Below, in pieces: positions 10,525-20,540 of a stretch of 64,000 bases of DNA (within the stretch, counting starts at the first letter, position 1; each line of letters opens with the position of its first letter). The stretch spans positions 4,849,501 to 4,913,500 of the forward strand of contig NZ_JAUSYN010000002.1 of assembly GCF_030816915.1 (NCBI RefSeq), written 5' to 3'. This DNA comes from Streptomyces sp. B3I8. GTDB taxonomy: Bacteria > Actinomycetota > Actinomycetes > Streptomycetales > Streptomycetaceae. Below the pieces are notes generated by a model that was given only the letters and a program-made list of their open reading frames with translations, did no database searches and had not been told where the DNA came from. A program made the position numbers and the translations under genes.

Positions 10525-13183
10525 ATGGACCCGAACACCGCGGGACCCGAGGAGTACGGCCACGACGGTGACGGCCACCAGGGCCGTGACAGCCGTGACG
10601 CCCAGGCCCGCGCCGCCGGCCGGCGCTCGCCCCGGGATTCCCTCACCGCCGACTTCGGCCAGCACGCGCCCGCGCCGGCGCGCACCGCCCGGATCGTGGC
10701 GGGTGAGTTCCTGCTCACCGTCAACCCGGTGGACGGCAGCGAGATCGAGAACCGGCCGCCCCAGGAGCACCCCGGGCGGCCGGCCAAGTACACCGCCGCC
10801 CGTCGCTCGGAGAGCGAGCGCGCCGCCCGGCCGCCCGTGCCGCCGGGCTCCGCACTCCCCGACTCCGGCCTGCTCCAGCGCGACGAGGAACGCGATCGGC
10901 TGGTCGGGCTGCTGGCCCGTGGCCGCTCCGTCCGCCTCGTCGGCGCCCCCGGCTCCGGCCGCACCGTCCTGCTGGACGCGGTCGCCGTGGACTGCGCCGA
11001 TCTCGCCCCCGACGGCGTCGTCCGCCTCTCCGGCCACCGGCGCACCGTCGACGACCTGATGGGCGATCTCTATCACGCCGTGTTCGACGCCCCCGAGTAC
11101 CGCCCGGGCCGCGACGAGCTGCGCGAGGCCCTCGCCGAGATCGGCGCCGTCGTCCTCCTCGACGACCTCGAGTTCGGCGGTGCCGCCCTCGACGAACTCC
11201 TCGACGCCACCCCCGAGTGCGCCTATCTGTGCGCCGTCACCCCCGACGTGCCGGCCCCCTCGGCCGAGGCCGCCTTCGAGGACGTCGCGCTCGGCGGGCT
11301 CGACCGCGCGGGCTGCGTCGAACTCCTGGAGCGGGCCGTCGGACGCGTTCTCACCGAGGAGGAGTCCAACTGGGCCGGCGACCTCCTGTTCGAGTCCGAG
11401 GGCCTGCCGCTGCGGTTCAAGCAGGCCGGGGCGCTGCTGCGGCAGCGGGACCGGCTGCGCCTGGAGGCCGAGGCCTTCGACGAGTACGGCGTCTTCGAGG
11501 ACGCCAAGGCGGAGGCCGCCACCGTCCGCGACACCGTGCCCGAGTCCGTGACCGGTGACGAGGAGCCGCTGCCACCGCTCGCCGAGGCCGCGGCGGCCGC
11601 GCCGCTGCTCGCCTCCCGGCTGAGCCGGTCGGCCCGCGAGACCCTGCGGTTCGCCGTCGCGCTCGACGGCGAGGTGCCGCACCTCACCCACCTCCCCGCG
11701 CTCGTCGACGACACCCACGCGGACGCCGCCCTCGCCGAGCTGGCCGGCTGCGCGCTGGTCACCCCGGTCGGCGCCCGCTACCGGCTCGCCGCCGGGGTCC
11801 TGGCGCAGCTCGTGGCCGCCGGGTACGACACCGACGCCGAGGAACACCTGCTGACCGCCGCCCGGCACTACGCCTGGTGGGCCGGACACCCCTCGGTCAC
11901 CCCCGAGCGGGTCGCGGCCGAGGCCGACGCCGTGCTGGCCGCGCTCACCGCGCTGGTGCCGCTCACCACGCCGGTGGACGAGAACTCCGAGGCCGCCGAG
12001 GACACAGCGGAGCCGGAGGGCCGGGGAGGAGCCGGAGCGGCCCGTCGCCGTGCGGCTCGCCCGGCAGGCCGCGCCCGCGTTCGCCGCAGGGCTGCGCTGG
12101 GGCGCCTGGGAGCGGGCGCTGCGGGCCGGTGCGGAGGCCTCGCGGCTGGCGGGGGAGGTGGCCGACCAGGCGTACTTCCACCACGAGCTGGGCGTCCTCG
12201 CGCTCTGCGAGGGCCAGTTGGACCGGGCCCGGGCCGAGCTGGAGACGTCCGTAGGACTGCGCGGCGCGGTCGCCGACCGGCGGGGGACCGTCGCGGGGCG
12301 GCGCGCCCTGGCGCTGGTCGACGACCGGGCGGGCACCGCATCGGGCACGGCGCTGGTCCTGGCGTCCGACGTCGTCTCCGCCGCGTCGCCGGCCGGGCCG
12401 GCGGCCGGGGAACCGGGCACGGGGGGTTCGGCGGCGTGGCCCCCGGTGGGCGACACCGCGACCCTGGTGTCGTACCGGGCGGCCGCGGCACTGCCGCCGG
12501 GGTCGGGAGCGGGGGCCGCCGCCGGCGCCGCGGCCGGTACCGGCGGGCGCCGGCGGGGCGGGTTGCGCTCAGCGGCGCGCGGCACCCGGCGCAATCTCGT
12601 GGCCGCGGGGGCGGGGGCGCTGCTCGTGGCCGCGCTCGGCACGGTGGTGACGCTCGGCGCAACCTCCGACAACAACCACAACGAGAACGCGCCCTCCGAG
12701 CGGGTCGGGGTCGACCCCTCGATCGGCCAGGACAGCGGGGACGACAGCCTGGGCGCGGACAAGACGAAGAAGGACGACGCCGGGGGTGGGGTGCCGGCCG
12801 GGCACAAGTCGGCGGCGCCGTCGGATCCCGGGCCGGACGGGACGTACGGGACGGCGGACGATCCGTCGCCGACGGCGTCGTCCTCGCCTTCGGCGACGCG
12901 GTCGGTGTCGACGACGGGGAAGGGGCACGGCGGGGGAGACAAGGGGGACGGTGGGGGCGGGAAGACGTCGTCGGGGTCGACGCCGTCCTCGAAGCCTCCG
13001 AAGTCCTCGACGCCTGCGGGGTCGCCGACACCGTCGAGCACGGCTCCGAGCTCGCCGGAGTCGCCGTCGGAGACGGCCTCCGAGGATCCGGGCATGACGA
13101 ACTCGGCGTCGGCGTCGTCTAGTACGACGGTGACGAACAGTGCGTCGCAGAGCGGCGCGGGGACCGGGACGCCGGTGGCCTGA
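10525..13183 (+). pseudogene. STAND/NB-ARC-like ATPase with one transmembrane segment, interrupted by a single-base frameshift
   Basis: Frame 1 from ATG 10525 encodes an N-terminal tail and an ATPase domain with Walker A GAPGSGRT near residue 150 and a Walker B-like AVVLLDDLEF, plus a helical region. At 12019-12031 the protein-like reading moves to frame 2 (GEEPERPVAVRLARQAAPAFAAGLRWG...). It continues as a TPR-like helical segment, a membrane segment (NLVAAGAGALLVAALGTVVTLGA) and a long Ser/Thr/Pro-rich tail ending at 13183. Removing one base in the GGCCGGGG run restores a protein of about 885 aa. Frame 1 runs open to 13122 but becomes Arg/Gly noise. The break may be a real mutation or a homopolymer error. 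Confidence 0.7.
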
Positions 13184-13258
13184 CCCGGGTTCTTTCCGCC
13201 CCCGCCTGCCCTTGCCCTTCCCGTTCCCGGGGGCTCCGCCCCCGGAGCCCGAAAGGAT

Positions 13259-13304
13259 CGCGCGGTTCCCCGTGCCCCTGATCAGGGGCACGGGGAACCG
13301 CGCG
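13259..13304. terminator. 46-bp perfect palindrome, bidirectional terminator
   Basis: Bases 13259-13281 are the exact reverse complement of 13282-13304, giving a 23-bp stem with no spacer, followed on the + strand by a run of A. It lies between two convergent genes, 15 bp from the nucS stop. Its core (GGTTCCCCG...) resembles hairpins at 53888-53925 and around 61755-61890. Confidence 0.85.
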
Positions 13305-13319
13305 AGAAAAAAACGGAGG

Positions 13320-13991
13320 TCAGAACAGGCGGAGTTTGTCGTCCTCGATGCCGCGGAGCGCGTTGTAGTCGAGGATCTGGCAGCGGATGCCACGGTCCGT
13401 CGCCAGCACCCGTGCCTGCGGCTTGATCTCCTGCGCCGCGAACACCCCCTGCACCGGCGCCAGATGCGGATCCCGGTTCAGCAGATCCAGGTACCGCGTC
13501 AACTGCTCGACGCCGTCGATCTCGCCCCGCCGCTTGATCTCGACGGCGACGGTCCCGCCGTCGGAGTCCCGGCACAGGATGTCGACCGGACCGATCGCCG
13601 TCATGTACTCGCGCCGGATGAGCGTGTAACCGTCTCCGAGCGTCTCGATGCGGTCCGCGAGCAGTTCCTGAAGGTGTGCTTCCACGCCGTCCTTGATCAG
13701 CCCGGGGTCCACCCCGAGTTCGTGCGAGGAGTCGTGGAGGATCTCCTCCATCGTGATGATGAGCTTCTCGCCCGCCTTGTTGACGACGGTCCACACCCCG
13801 GCCTCGTCGCCGCTGCCCTCCTTCAGGGTGCAGGGTGGAGACATCCAGTTCAGAGGCTTGTAGGCCCGGTCGTCCGCATGGATCGACACACTGCCGTCGG
13901 CCTTCACGAGGATCAGACGGGGCGCCGGAGGAAGGTGGGCGGTGAGCCGGCCCGCGTAGTCGACGGAGCACCGGGCGATGACGAGACGCAT
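13320..13991 (-). CDS. nucS: Mismatch-specific endonuclease NucS/EndoMS
   Basis: NucS cuts both strands at mismatched bases and is the non-canonical mismatch-repair enzyme of actinobacteria and archaea lacking MutS/MutL. The protein has 223 aa. The N-terminal DNA-binding domain starts [16 protein letters not shown], and the C-terminal RecB-like nuclease domain shows [23 protein letters not shown] (D-ExK motif) and [16 protein letters not shown]. It ends with the hydrophobic clamp-binding-like tail DDKLRLF. ATG 13991 fits the family start. It is convergent with the broken ATPase gene across a long terminator palindrome. Confidence 0.95.
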   Translation of the reverse strand: MRLVIARCSVDYAGRLTAHLPPAPRLILVKADGSVSIHADDRAYKPLNWMSPPCTLKEGSGDEAGVWTVVNKAGEKLIITMEEILHDSSHELGVDPGLIKDGVEAHLQELLADRIETLGDGYTLIRREYMTAIGPVDILCRDSDGGTVAVEIKRRGEIDGVEQLTRYLDLLNRDPHLAPVQGVFAAQEIKPQARVLATDRGIRCQILDYNALRGIEDDKLRLF

Positions 13992-14290
13992 GGTGCGCAA
14001 CGCTACTCGACGCGCCCGCCCCCGCGCGATCCGCCCATGCCCGCGGACTATTCGCGCACGTCGGCGGCGTTGCTGCCGTCTTCAATCCCCTTTTCGACCG
14101 GGCCTGTTCGCAGATGGCCGATTGTGTGCCCACAGGGGGGCGGCCGTATCCGCGTTTTCCTGGTGCGACCCCGTTTGGTTGCCTACCGTAGAAACTGGAG
14201 GTCGCGGGCCATGTACGCAGCGTGTTGGTGACGCGGCCTCTCCGCCCTGTCCGTCGGCCCCCGCGCACCGGGGGTGTGAGAGGAGAACCC

Positions 14291-14683
14291 ATGTCGCTCG
14301 ACGTCTCACCGGCCCTACTCGAGAAGGCCGAGCGAGGCGAGGTCGACGAAGCGGAATTCGTCGACTGCGTCCGGACCTCCCTGCCCTTCGCATGGGAGAT
14401 GATCAGCTCCCTGGTGGCCCAGCTGAAGGTGGACGGCGGCCAGTTCGCCGACAACCAGACGCCGCCGCCGGACGAGCACGCGCGCGGCCAACTGCTGCGC
14501 GCGCTCGCCAGTGACGCGATACGTGGCGCGCTGCAGCGGCACTTCGGAGTGCGACTGGCCTTCCAGAACTGCCACCGGGTGGCGGTCTTCCCGCTGGACT
14601 CCTCGGTGGACGAACGCCTGGCCCGTTTCACCTCGGTCCGCAGCCAGTTGCTCAACCAGTCCCCGGAACTCCGGGACTGCTGA
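14291..14683 (+). CDS. Conserved actinobacterial protein of unknown function
   Basis: This is a 130-aa acidic soluble protein starting MSLDVSPALLEKAERGEVDEAEFVDCVRTSLPFAWEMISSL. ATG 14291 has AGGAG 5 bp upstream. It has no signal peptide or membrane helix, and the sequence is mainly helical with one Cys. I recognise it only as a protein found in Streptomyces at this position, next to nucS, and assign no function. It is preceded by a ~300-bp intergenic region that presumably carries divergent promoters for it and nucS. Confidence 0.75.
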   Translation: MSLDVSPALLEKAERGEVDEAEFVDCVRTSLPFAWEMISSLVAQLKVDGGQFADNQTPPPDEHARGQLLRALASDAIRGALQRHFGVRLAFQNCHRVAVFPLDSSVDERLARFTSVRSQLLNQSPELRDC

Positions 14684-14823
14684 GCCGTGTGACGCGGTAC
14701 GGCCCGCCGCTCCGGTGCGGAAGGAACGTGCACGGATGTATACCGACGTACGTGGACATAAGCGAACGTCGTGCGGGGAGTGATCCCCCTTCCTTCCGCG
14801 ACGGAGCGGCGGGCACCCGGCCC

Positions 14824-15885
14824 CTACGGCGCGGCCGGTGACGGCGCCCGCGGCGGCCGTCCCAGCCGTGGAAGCACCTCCGCGCCCAGCCGCCGCACGT
14901 TCTCCTCGGTGGCCGCGAGGTCGCCCGAACCCTCCACGAGCAGCGCGAAGCGGGTGATGCCGGTCCGTTCCGACGTCGCGGCGAGGCGGTCGGCGCAGCG
15001 CCGCGGCGTGCCCACCGGGTGCAGCCCGCACAGCAGTTCCGTGTACGCCAGCGGATCGCGCATGGCACGCACCCGGCCGTCCACCGTGACATGGGCGCCG
15101 AGGCCCTGCCGCAGCCAGCCGGGCATCGCCTTGGTCAGCGTCTCCACCGCGTCGCCGTCGCGGTCGGCGACCTGGCAGACCCCGGCCGAGACATGGCCGG
15201 CGCCCGCGATCACGTCCCCGGCGACGCCCGCGGCCTGTGCGTGGTGTTCCCACAGGGACACCATCGAGGCCTTCTCCTCGTCCCCGCAGTGCATCCCGAG
15301 CAGCATCGGCAGCCCGCGCTCGGCGGCGAGCCGGACACTGGAGGGAGAGGTGCAGGCGACGACGACCTCCGGCCCCGGGTCCTCCGTGAGCGACTCCGAG
15401 GGGCGGGGCACGACGGGCACCTCACGGAAGGTGAATCGTTCCCCCGAGGCGGCGACGGCGGGTTCCGTCAGCCAGCGCACCAGCAGATCGAGTGATTCCG
15501 GGAACCCCTTCTCGTACGCCTCCAGGCCGGCGCCGAAGACCTCCAGGTCCACCCAGGGGCCGCCGCGGCCCACCCCCAGGGTGAACCGGCCGCCCGAGGT
15601 GAGGTGGAGCAGCGCGGCCTGTTCGCCGAGCGCCACGGGGTGCGCGGTGGGCAGCACGCTCACCGCCGTGCCGACGCGGAGCCGCCGGGTGCGGCCGAGC
15701 AGCAGCGCGGCCAGCGTGACGGCCGACGGGCAGGTGCCGTACGGCACGAAGTGGTGCTCGGCCAGCCAGACCTCGTCCAGTCCCGCCTCCTCGGCGACCT
15801 CCGCCGACCGTACGGCCCGGTGCAACGCCTCCCCGGGGCCCTGGCCCGGGAACTGGGCCGCCAGTACAAAACTTCCGACATGCAT
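14824..15885 (-). CDS. LLM-class flavin-dependent oxidoreductase (luciferase-like monooxygenase)
   Basis: This 353-aa protein belongs to the bacterial luciferase-like F420/FMN-dependent oxidoreductases. A TIM-barrel pattern is seen with EVAEEAGLDEVWLAEHHF near the N-terminus, LRVGTAVSVLPTAHPVALGEQAALLHLTSGGRFTLGVGRGG in the middle and GTPRRCADRL towards the end. The substrate cannot be deduced. ATG 15885 is preceded by AGGAAG; in-frame codons upstream give a non-conserved extension. The gene stands alone, convergent with the conserved small gene at 14291. Confidence 0.85.
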   Translation of the reverse strand: MHVGSFVLAAQFPGQGPGEALHRAVRSAEVAEEAGLDEVWLAEHHFVPYGTCPSAVTLAALLLGRTRRLRVGTAVSVLPTAHPVALGEQAALLHLTSGGRFTLGVGRGGPWVDLEVFGAGLEAYEKGFPESLDLLVRWLTEPAVAASGERFTFREVPVVPRPSESLTEDPGPEVVVACTSPSSVRLAAERGLPMLLGMHCGDEEKASMVSLWEHHAQAAGVAGDVIAGAGHVSAGVCQVADRDGDAVETLTKAMPGWLRQGLGAHVTVDGRVRAMRDPLAYTELLCGLHPVGTPRRCADRLAATSERTGITRFALLVEGSGDLAATEENVRRLGAEVLPRLGRPPRAPSPAAP

Positions 15886-16087
15886 GGTGCTTCCTGCTTC
15901 CTTGGCTCCGACGTGGAGCTCCCCCGCAGGGCATAACTGCCTGACATGTGCCGAAGTCACGGCTTGACGGCGCACTTTGCGGATTGTCTTCTCAATGGGC
16001 CGCTCGGCCCCACTCGGCTCCTCGAAGGGGTCCCTCGGCGCCGCGTAACCTGGAGCGCACCCCGTACCCGGACCCGTGAGGTGTGCT

Positions 16088-16420
16088 GTGTCCCCGCGTC
16101 GCAACCGACCCAAGGGCGGCGGCTCGTCCGGCCGGAGCGCCGAGGAGGACGCGCCCGGCCGTTACGGCGGCTGGCACTCGACCGAGAGCTGGCAGGGCGA
16201 GGAGTGGATCGTGCGCCATGTCGCGGGCGCCTCGGCCCAGGGCAAGACCTACCGCTGCCCCGGCTGCGACCAGCTCATCCCCTCCGGCGTGCCGCACGTG
16301 GTGGCCTGGCCCGACCACTCGGGCGTGGACGAGCGCCGGCACTGGCACAAGGCGTGCTGGAACGCGCGGGACCGCCGCACCACGCGGGTGCAGCGGTCCC
16401 GTAACGCGCCCAGATTCTGA
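16088..16420 (+). CDS. Small zinc-ribbon-like protein of unknown function
   Basis: A basic 110-aa protein. The N-terminus is rich in Arg/Ser/Gly (SPRRNRPKGGGSSG) and the C-terminus contains YRCPGCDQLIPSG...RRHWHKACWNARDR, i.e. a CxxC pair followed by HWHKAC, which could hold one zinc ion. Some databases label relatives ATP/GTP-binding, but I see no nucleotide-binding motif. GTG 16088 has GAGG 6 bp upstream. It is convergent with the ABC exporter operon. Confidence 0.75.
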   Translation: MSPRRNRPKGGGSSGRSAEEDAPGRYGGWHSTESWQGEEWIVRHVAGASAQGKTYRCPGCDQLIPSGVPHVVAWPDHSGVDERRHWHKACWNARDRRTTRVQRSRNAPRF

Positions 16421-16465
16421 GACCGGCGGCGCGGGCCGGCCGTACGTCCCGCTCTCGCGGGCCGG

Positions 16466-17335
16466 TCAGACGTCCCGCTTCTCCAGCAGCGCGTACGCGC
16501 CGGCGAAGGCGACGGCGGTGATGCCGAGGACGATCCAGAGCGGGTCCCAGCCGTCGGGGCCGCTCTGGCTCAGCGAGTTCTCGTAGAAGATGCTGAGCTG
16601 GTTCGGGATCGAGTACTCGACCATCGCCTTCTGGATGCTGCGCAGGGGGCTGGCGATCAGGAACAGCGCGATCACCAGCGGGGCCAGCACCACCCCGATC
16701 ATCAGCGTGATCGCACCCGCCGAGTGCCGGATCACCGAGCCGACCAGCAGCGAGAGCAGCCCGAGCAGCGCGACGTAGAACGACATGCCGACGGTCGCCT
16801 TCAGCCACTCCGCGCCGGTGGGCTCCCGGCCGCCGTGGTTCTCCAGGACCGACACCTGGAACAGGGCGACGACCGAGGTGGCCACCAGCGTCACCACGAA
16901 CGCCAGGGTGAAGAACACGATCGACTTCGCCACGAGCACCCGGCCGCGGCCCGGGCACGCGGTCATGGTGGTGCGGATCAGACCGGTGCCGTACTCCGAG
17001 GCCGTGGTCAGCACCCCGAGGGTGATCACACAGATCGAACCGGTCAGCACACCGGGGAAGCCCAGAGCCAGCGCGGGCCCCCCGTCCAGGTCCTGGTCCG
17101 AGGCGGCGACGACGACCGTGATCAGCACGCCCAGGCCGAACATCAGCAACAGGTAGACCCCCATCGTCCACACCGTGGACCGCACCGTGCGGAGCTTGGT
17201 CCACTCGGCGGCGACGGCGTGCCCGAGATGAGTGCGCACGACGGGGATCGGCGAGGTGTACGCGGCGCCGGGCGCCGGGTGCCAGGAGGGAGCGGGCGCG
17301 GCCTGCTGCGGCATCGGGGGCTGGGGCGTACTCAT
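16466..17335 (-). CDS. ABC-2 type exporter permease (pair 1)
   Basis: A 289-aa integral membrane protein with about six transmembrane helices (e.g. VWTMGVYLLLMFGLGVLITVVV, GVLTGSICVITLGVLTTASEYGTGLIRTTM). It is the membrane half of an ABC-2 exporter, and its N-terminal ~35 residues are Pro/Ala-rich. The start ATG 17335 overlaps the stop of the ATPase gene by 4 bp, showing translational coupling. The substrate is unknown; relatives often export lipids, peptides or drugs. Confidence 0.9.
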   Translation of the reverse strand: MSTPQPPMPQQAAPAPSWHPAPGAAYTSPIPVVRTHLGHAVAAEWTKLRTVRSTVWTMGVYLLLMFGLGVLITVVVAASDQDLDGGPALALGFPGVLTGSICVITLGVLTTASEYGTGLIRTTMTACPGRGRVLVAKSIVFFTLAFVVTLVATSVVALFQVSVLENHGGREPTGAEWLKATVGMSFYVALLGLLSLLVGSVIRHSAGAITLMIGVVLAPLVIALFLIASPLRSIQKAMVEYSIPNQLSIFYENSLSQSGPDGWDPLWIVLGITAVAFAGAYALLEKRDV

Positions 17336-18654
17336 CGGTTGTCCTCGCTGTCGCGCTCGGTGAGGTCGGCGGGGCCCGACGCGGCGGCGACCGCGTCGGC
17401 GGACGGGGCGGACCCGGAAGCCTCGGCGTGCACGGCGGGCCCGGCCGGCTCGGCGGCGGGCACCGGGGCCGGGGCACTGGCGGCCGGCGGCTGCGCGGCG
17501 ATCGACCGGGGAGCCGGTGCCGCGGCGTACGGGTCGGGGCCGGCCGGCCCCGGGGCGCCCTGCGGCGCGTACGGGTTGGGCGGGGCGCCGTAAGGGGCCG
17601 CTCCGGACCCGCCCGGCCCGAACTGCTGGGGCGGCGGCGGGGCGTACCACCCCGGCTGCCCCTGTCCCGGCACCGGCACCGGTACCGGCGGCAGCGCCCC
17701 GGGCGGCAGCGGCTGCTGGAACCCGGCCTTCTGGTCGGTGGTCGAGCGGTAGTCGACGGCGCCCTGCGTCATCCGCATGTACGCCTCCTCCAGCGACGCC
17801 TGGTGCGGGGAGAGCTCCCACAGCCGCACGTCGGCGGAGTGCGCGAGGTCGCTGATCCGGGGCAGCGGCAGCCCGGTCACCCGCAGCGCGCCGTCCTGCT
17901 CCGGCAGGACGCGGCCGCCGGCCTCGGTCAGCGCGGAGCTCAGCTTCTCGCGCTGCTGCTGATCACCTTCGGGGGTGCGGACCCGGGCGAAGTCGGCGGA
18001 GTTGGCGGAGATGAAGTCCCGCACACTCATGTCGGAGAGGAGTTGGCCGCGGCCGATGACGACGAGGTGGTCGGCGGTGAGCGCCATCTCGCTCATCAGG
18101 TGGGAGGAGACGAAGACCGTGCGGCCCTCCGCCGCGAGGGACCTCATCAGGTTGCGCACCCAGAGGATGCCCTCCGGGTCGAGGCCGTTGACCGGCTCGT
18201 CGAAGAGCAGCACCTGGGGGTCGCCGAGGAGGGCGGCCGCGATGCCGAGGCGCTGGCCCATGCCGAGCGAGAAGCCCTTGGAGCGGCGTTTGGCGACGTC
18301 CTGCAGGCCGACGACGCCGAGCACCTCGTCGACGCGGCGCGGCGGGATGCCGGAGAGCTGCGCGAGACTGAGGAGGTGGTTGCGGGCGCTCCGCCCGCCG
18401 TGCACGGCCTTGGCGTCCAGCAGGGCGCCGACGTGGCGGGCGGCGTTCGGGAGCCTGCGGTAGGGGTGGCCGCCGATGGTGACATGACCGGCGGTGGGGT
18501 TGTCCAGGCCGAGGATCATGCGCATGGTGGTGGACTTGCCGGACCCGTTCGGACCGAGGAAGCCGGTCACCATGCCGGGCCGCACCTGGAAGGAAAGGTT
18601 GTGCACGGCCGTCTTGTCGCCGTAGCGCTTGGTCAGGCCGACTGCCTCGATCAT
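17332..18654 (-). CDS. ABC exporter ATPase (pair 1) with long Pro/Ala-rich tail
   Basis: ATP-binding subunit (440 aa). The domain order is Walker A GPNGSGKSTT, a Q-loop-like region, signature KGFSLGMGQRLGIAAALLGDP, Walker B VLLFDEPVNGLDPEG and H-loop VFVSSHLMSE. The NBD ends near residue 310. The remaining ~130 residues are a low-complexity Pro/Gly/Ala/Tyr tail not seen in the second ATPase of this window and likely unstructured. ATG 18654 begins MIEAVGLTKRYGDKTAVHNL. It is the first gene of its operon. Confidence 0.92.
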   Translation of the reverse strand: MIEAVGLTKRYGDKTAVHNLSFQVRPGMVTGFLGPNGSGKSTTMRMILGLDNPTAGHVTIGGHPYRRLPNAARHVGALLDAKAVHGGRSARNHLLSLAQLSGIPPRRVDEVLGVVGLQDVAKRRSKGFSLGMGQRLGIAAALLGDPQVLLFDEPVNGLDPEGILWVRNLMRSLAAEGRTVFVSSHLMSEMALTADHLVVIGRGQLLSDMSVRDFISANSADFARVRTPEGDQQQREKLSSALTEAGGRVLPEQDGALRVTGLPLPRISDLAHSADVRLWELSPHQASLEEAYMRMTQGAVDYRSTTDQKAGFQQPLPPGALPPVPVPVPGQGQPGWYAPPPPQQFGPGGSGAAPYGAPPNPYAPQGAPGPAGPDPYAAAPAPRSIAAQPPAASAPAPVPAAEPAGPAVHAEASGSAPSADAVAAASGPADLTERDSEDNR

Positions 18655-18804
18655 TCTCCGCACCCATCGACAGGATCAGGACGTACGTATGTCGGGGCCG
18701 GACGCCCCCCGTAAGGGTTAGGAGAATAACGGGCCACTGACAGTTCCCGCCCGGTGACTACGGTTCGGGAACGCTCCCGCCCCGGGGGCGACGCGAGGTC
18801 TCCG

Positions 18805-19575
18805 TCACGCGTCCCGGCGGCGGAGCACCGCGTAGCCGCCCACGAGGGCCGCCACCACCCACAGGAGCATGATGCCGAGGCCGCCCCAGGGACCGTAGGG
18901 GGTGTCGTCGCCCACGCGGGGCACCACCTGCATGATGCGGCTGCCCGCCTGGTCGGGCAGGAACTGGCCGACCTTCTTCGTCACCGAGACGTTCCCCAGG
19001 ATGTTCGAGATCAGGAAGAAGAAGGGCATCAGGATGCCGAGCGACAGCATCGGGGAGCGCAGCATCGCGGCCACCCCCATCGAGAACATCGCGATCAGCG
19101 TCATGTAGAGCCCGCCGCCGATCACCGCCCGCAGCACCCCCGGCTCGCCGAGCGAGGTCCGGTGCGGTCCGAGCATCGCCTGGCCGAGGAAGAACGCGAC
19201 GAAGCTCGTCACCATCCCGACCACCAGGGCGAGCACGGTCGCCACCCCGATCTTGCTGAACAGGAACGTCGCCCGCCGCGGCACCGCCGCCAGCGACGTG
19301 CGGATCATGCCGGTGCTGTACTCGTTCGACACCACCAGCACCCCGAACACGATCATCGCGAGCTGCCCGAGCGTCATCCCCGCGAAGCTGACGAACGTCG
19401 GGTCGAAGGTGGCCCGGTCGCTCCGGCTCATGTCGCCGAACTCGTGCCGGGACAGCGCCGAGATGAGCATGCCGAGCGCGACGGTGACGACCACCGCCAG
19501 CGAGAGCGTCCACACGGTGGACGCCACCGACCGGATCTTGGTCCACTCGGAGCGGACGACCTGGCTCGCCGCCAT
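18805..19575 (-). CDS. ABC-2 type exporter permease (pair 2)
   Basis: A 256-aa membrane protein with about six helices, related to the pair 1 permease (same EWTKIRSVASTVWTLSLAVV opening and the NEYSTGMIRTSLAAVPRR cytoplasmic loop). ATG 19575 lies 2 bp after the stop of its ATPase partner. It pairs with the ATPase encoded immediately upstream in the same transcript. The substrate is unknown. Confidence 0.9.
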   Translation of the reverse strand: MAASQVVRSEWTKIRSVASTVWTLSLAVVVTVALGMLISALSRHEFGDMSRSDRATFDPTFVSFAGMTLGQLAMIVFGVLVVSNEYSTGMIRTSLAAVPRRATFLFSKIGVATVLALVVGMVTSFVAFFLGQAMLGPHRTSLGEPGVLRAVIGGGLYMTLIAMFSMGVAAMLRSPMLSLGILMPFFFLISNILGNVSVTKKVGQFLPDQAGSRIMQVVPRVGDDTPYGPWGGLGIMLLWVVAALVGGYAVLRRRDA

Positions 19576-19577
19576 CG

Positions 19578-20540
19578 TCAGCCCACCTTCTTCCAGGTCT
19601 CGCGGTTCTCGCCCCGGTCGCGGTCCGGCGCGGGCCCGGAGTGCGCGTGGTACTCCACGGACTCGGCGGTCAATTGCATGAACGCCTCCTCCAACGACGC
19701 CTGCTGCGGGCTGAGTTCGTGCAGGACGAGTCCGTGCCGCGCGGCCAGCTCGCCGATCCGCTCGGCCATGTCGCCGTCGATCTCCAGCGCCCCGCCGCCC
19801 GCCTCGATCACGGTGATCCCCGCGTCGTGCAGCGCGTCGAGGAGCCGCTCGCGCTGGGGGGAGCGGACCCGTACGAAGGCGCGGGAGTTGCGGGCGATGA
19901 AGTCCGCCATCGTGGTGTCGGCGAGCAGCCGGCCCTGGCCGATGACCACGAGGTGGTCGGCGGTGAGCGCCATCTCGCTCATCAGGTGGGAGGAGACGAA
20001 GACCGTACGGCCCTGGGCGGCCAGGGACTTCATGAGCGTACGGATCCAGTGGATGCCCTCGGGGTCGAGACCGTTGACCGGCTCGTCGAACATCAGGATC
20101 CGCGGATCGCCGAGGAGTGCGGCGGCGATGCCCAGGCGCTGACCCATGCCCAGCGAGAACCCCTTGGCCTTCTTGCGGGCGACGGACGTCAGCCCGACCG
20201 TGTCCAGGACCTCGTGGACCCGGGAGGCGGGGATGCCGTTGCTCTGCGCCAGGCACAGCAGATGGTTGTAGGCGCTGCGGCCGCCGTGCGTCGCCTTGGC
20301 GTCGAGGAGGGCACCGATGTACTTCAGCGGGTCCGCGAGCTCCTCGTAGCGCCGGCCGTCGATGCGGACGCGGCCCGCGGTGGGGCGGTCCAGACCGAGC
20401 ATCATCCGCATGGTGGTGGACTTGCCGGCGCCGTTGGGGCCGAGGAAGCCGGTGACCACACCGGGGCGGACCGTGAAGGAAAGGTGGTCCACCGCCAGCT
20501 TCCCGCCGTAGCGCTTGGTCAGGCCCTCGAGCTCGATCAT
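19578..20540 (-). CDS. ABC exporter ATPase (pair 2)
   Basis: ATP-binding subunit (320 aa) with Walker A GPNGAGKSTT, signature KGFSLGMGQRLGIAAALLGDP, Walker B ILMFDEPVNGLDPEG and H-loop VFVSSHLMSEM. The NBD is very close in sequence to the pair 1 ATPase, suggesting duplication of an ATPase-permease unit. A short charged C-terminal tail replaces the long Pro-rich tail of pair 1. ATG 20540 gives MIELEGLTKRYGGKLAVDHL. Confidence 0.92.
   Translation of the reverse strand: MIELEGLTKRYGGKLAVDHLSFTVRPGVVTGFLGPNGAGKSTTMRMMLGLDRPTAGRVRIDGRRYEELADPLKYIGALLDAKATHGGRSAYNHLLCLAQSNGIPASRVHEVLDTVGLTSVARKKAKGFSLGMGQRLGIAAALLGDPRILMFDEPVNGLDPEGIHWIRTLMKSLAAQGRTVFVSSHLMSEMALTADHLVVIGQGRLLADTTMADFIARNSRAFVRVRSPQRERLLDALHDAGITVIEAGGGALEIDGDMAERIGELAARHGLVLHELSPQQASLEEAFMQLTAESVEYHAHSGPAPDRDRGENRETWKKVG

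Noticed and set aside
10516..13095. 859-residue open frame on the - strand opposite the ATPase gene
   Set aside because: Low-complexity antisense product with no recognisable motif; the + strand has Walker motifs and a start with a ribosome site.
12050..13183. Separate 377-residue gene starting at GTG 12050
   Set aside because: Its start has no ribosome site, and frame 2 is protein-like from 12023, directly continuing the ATPase; a frameshifted single gene explains both halves better.
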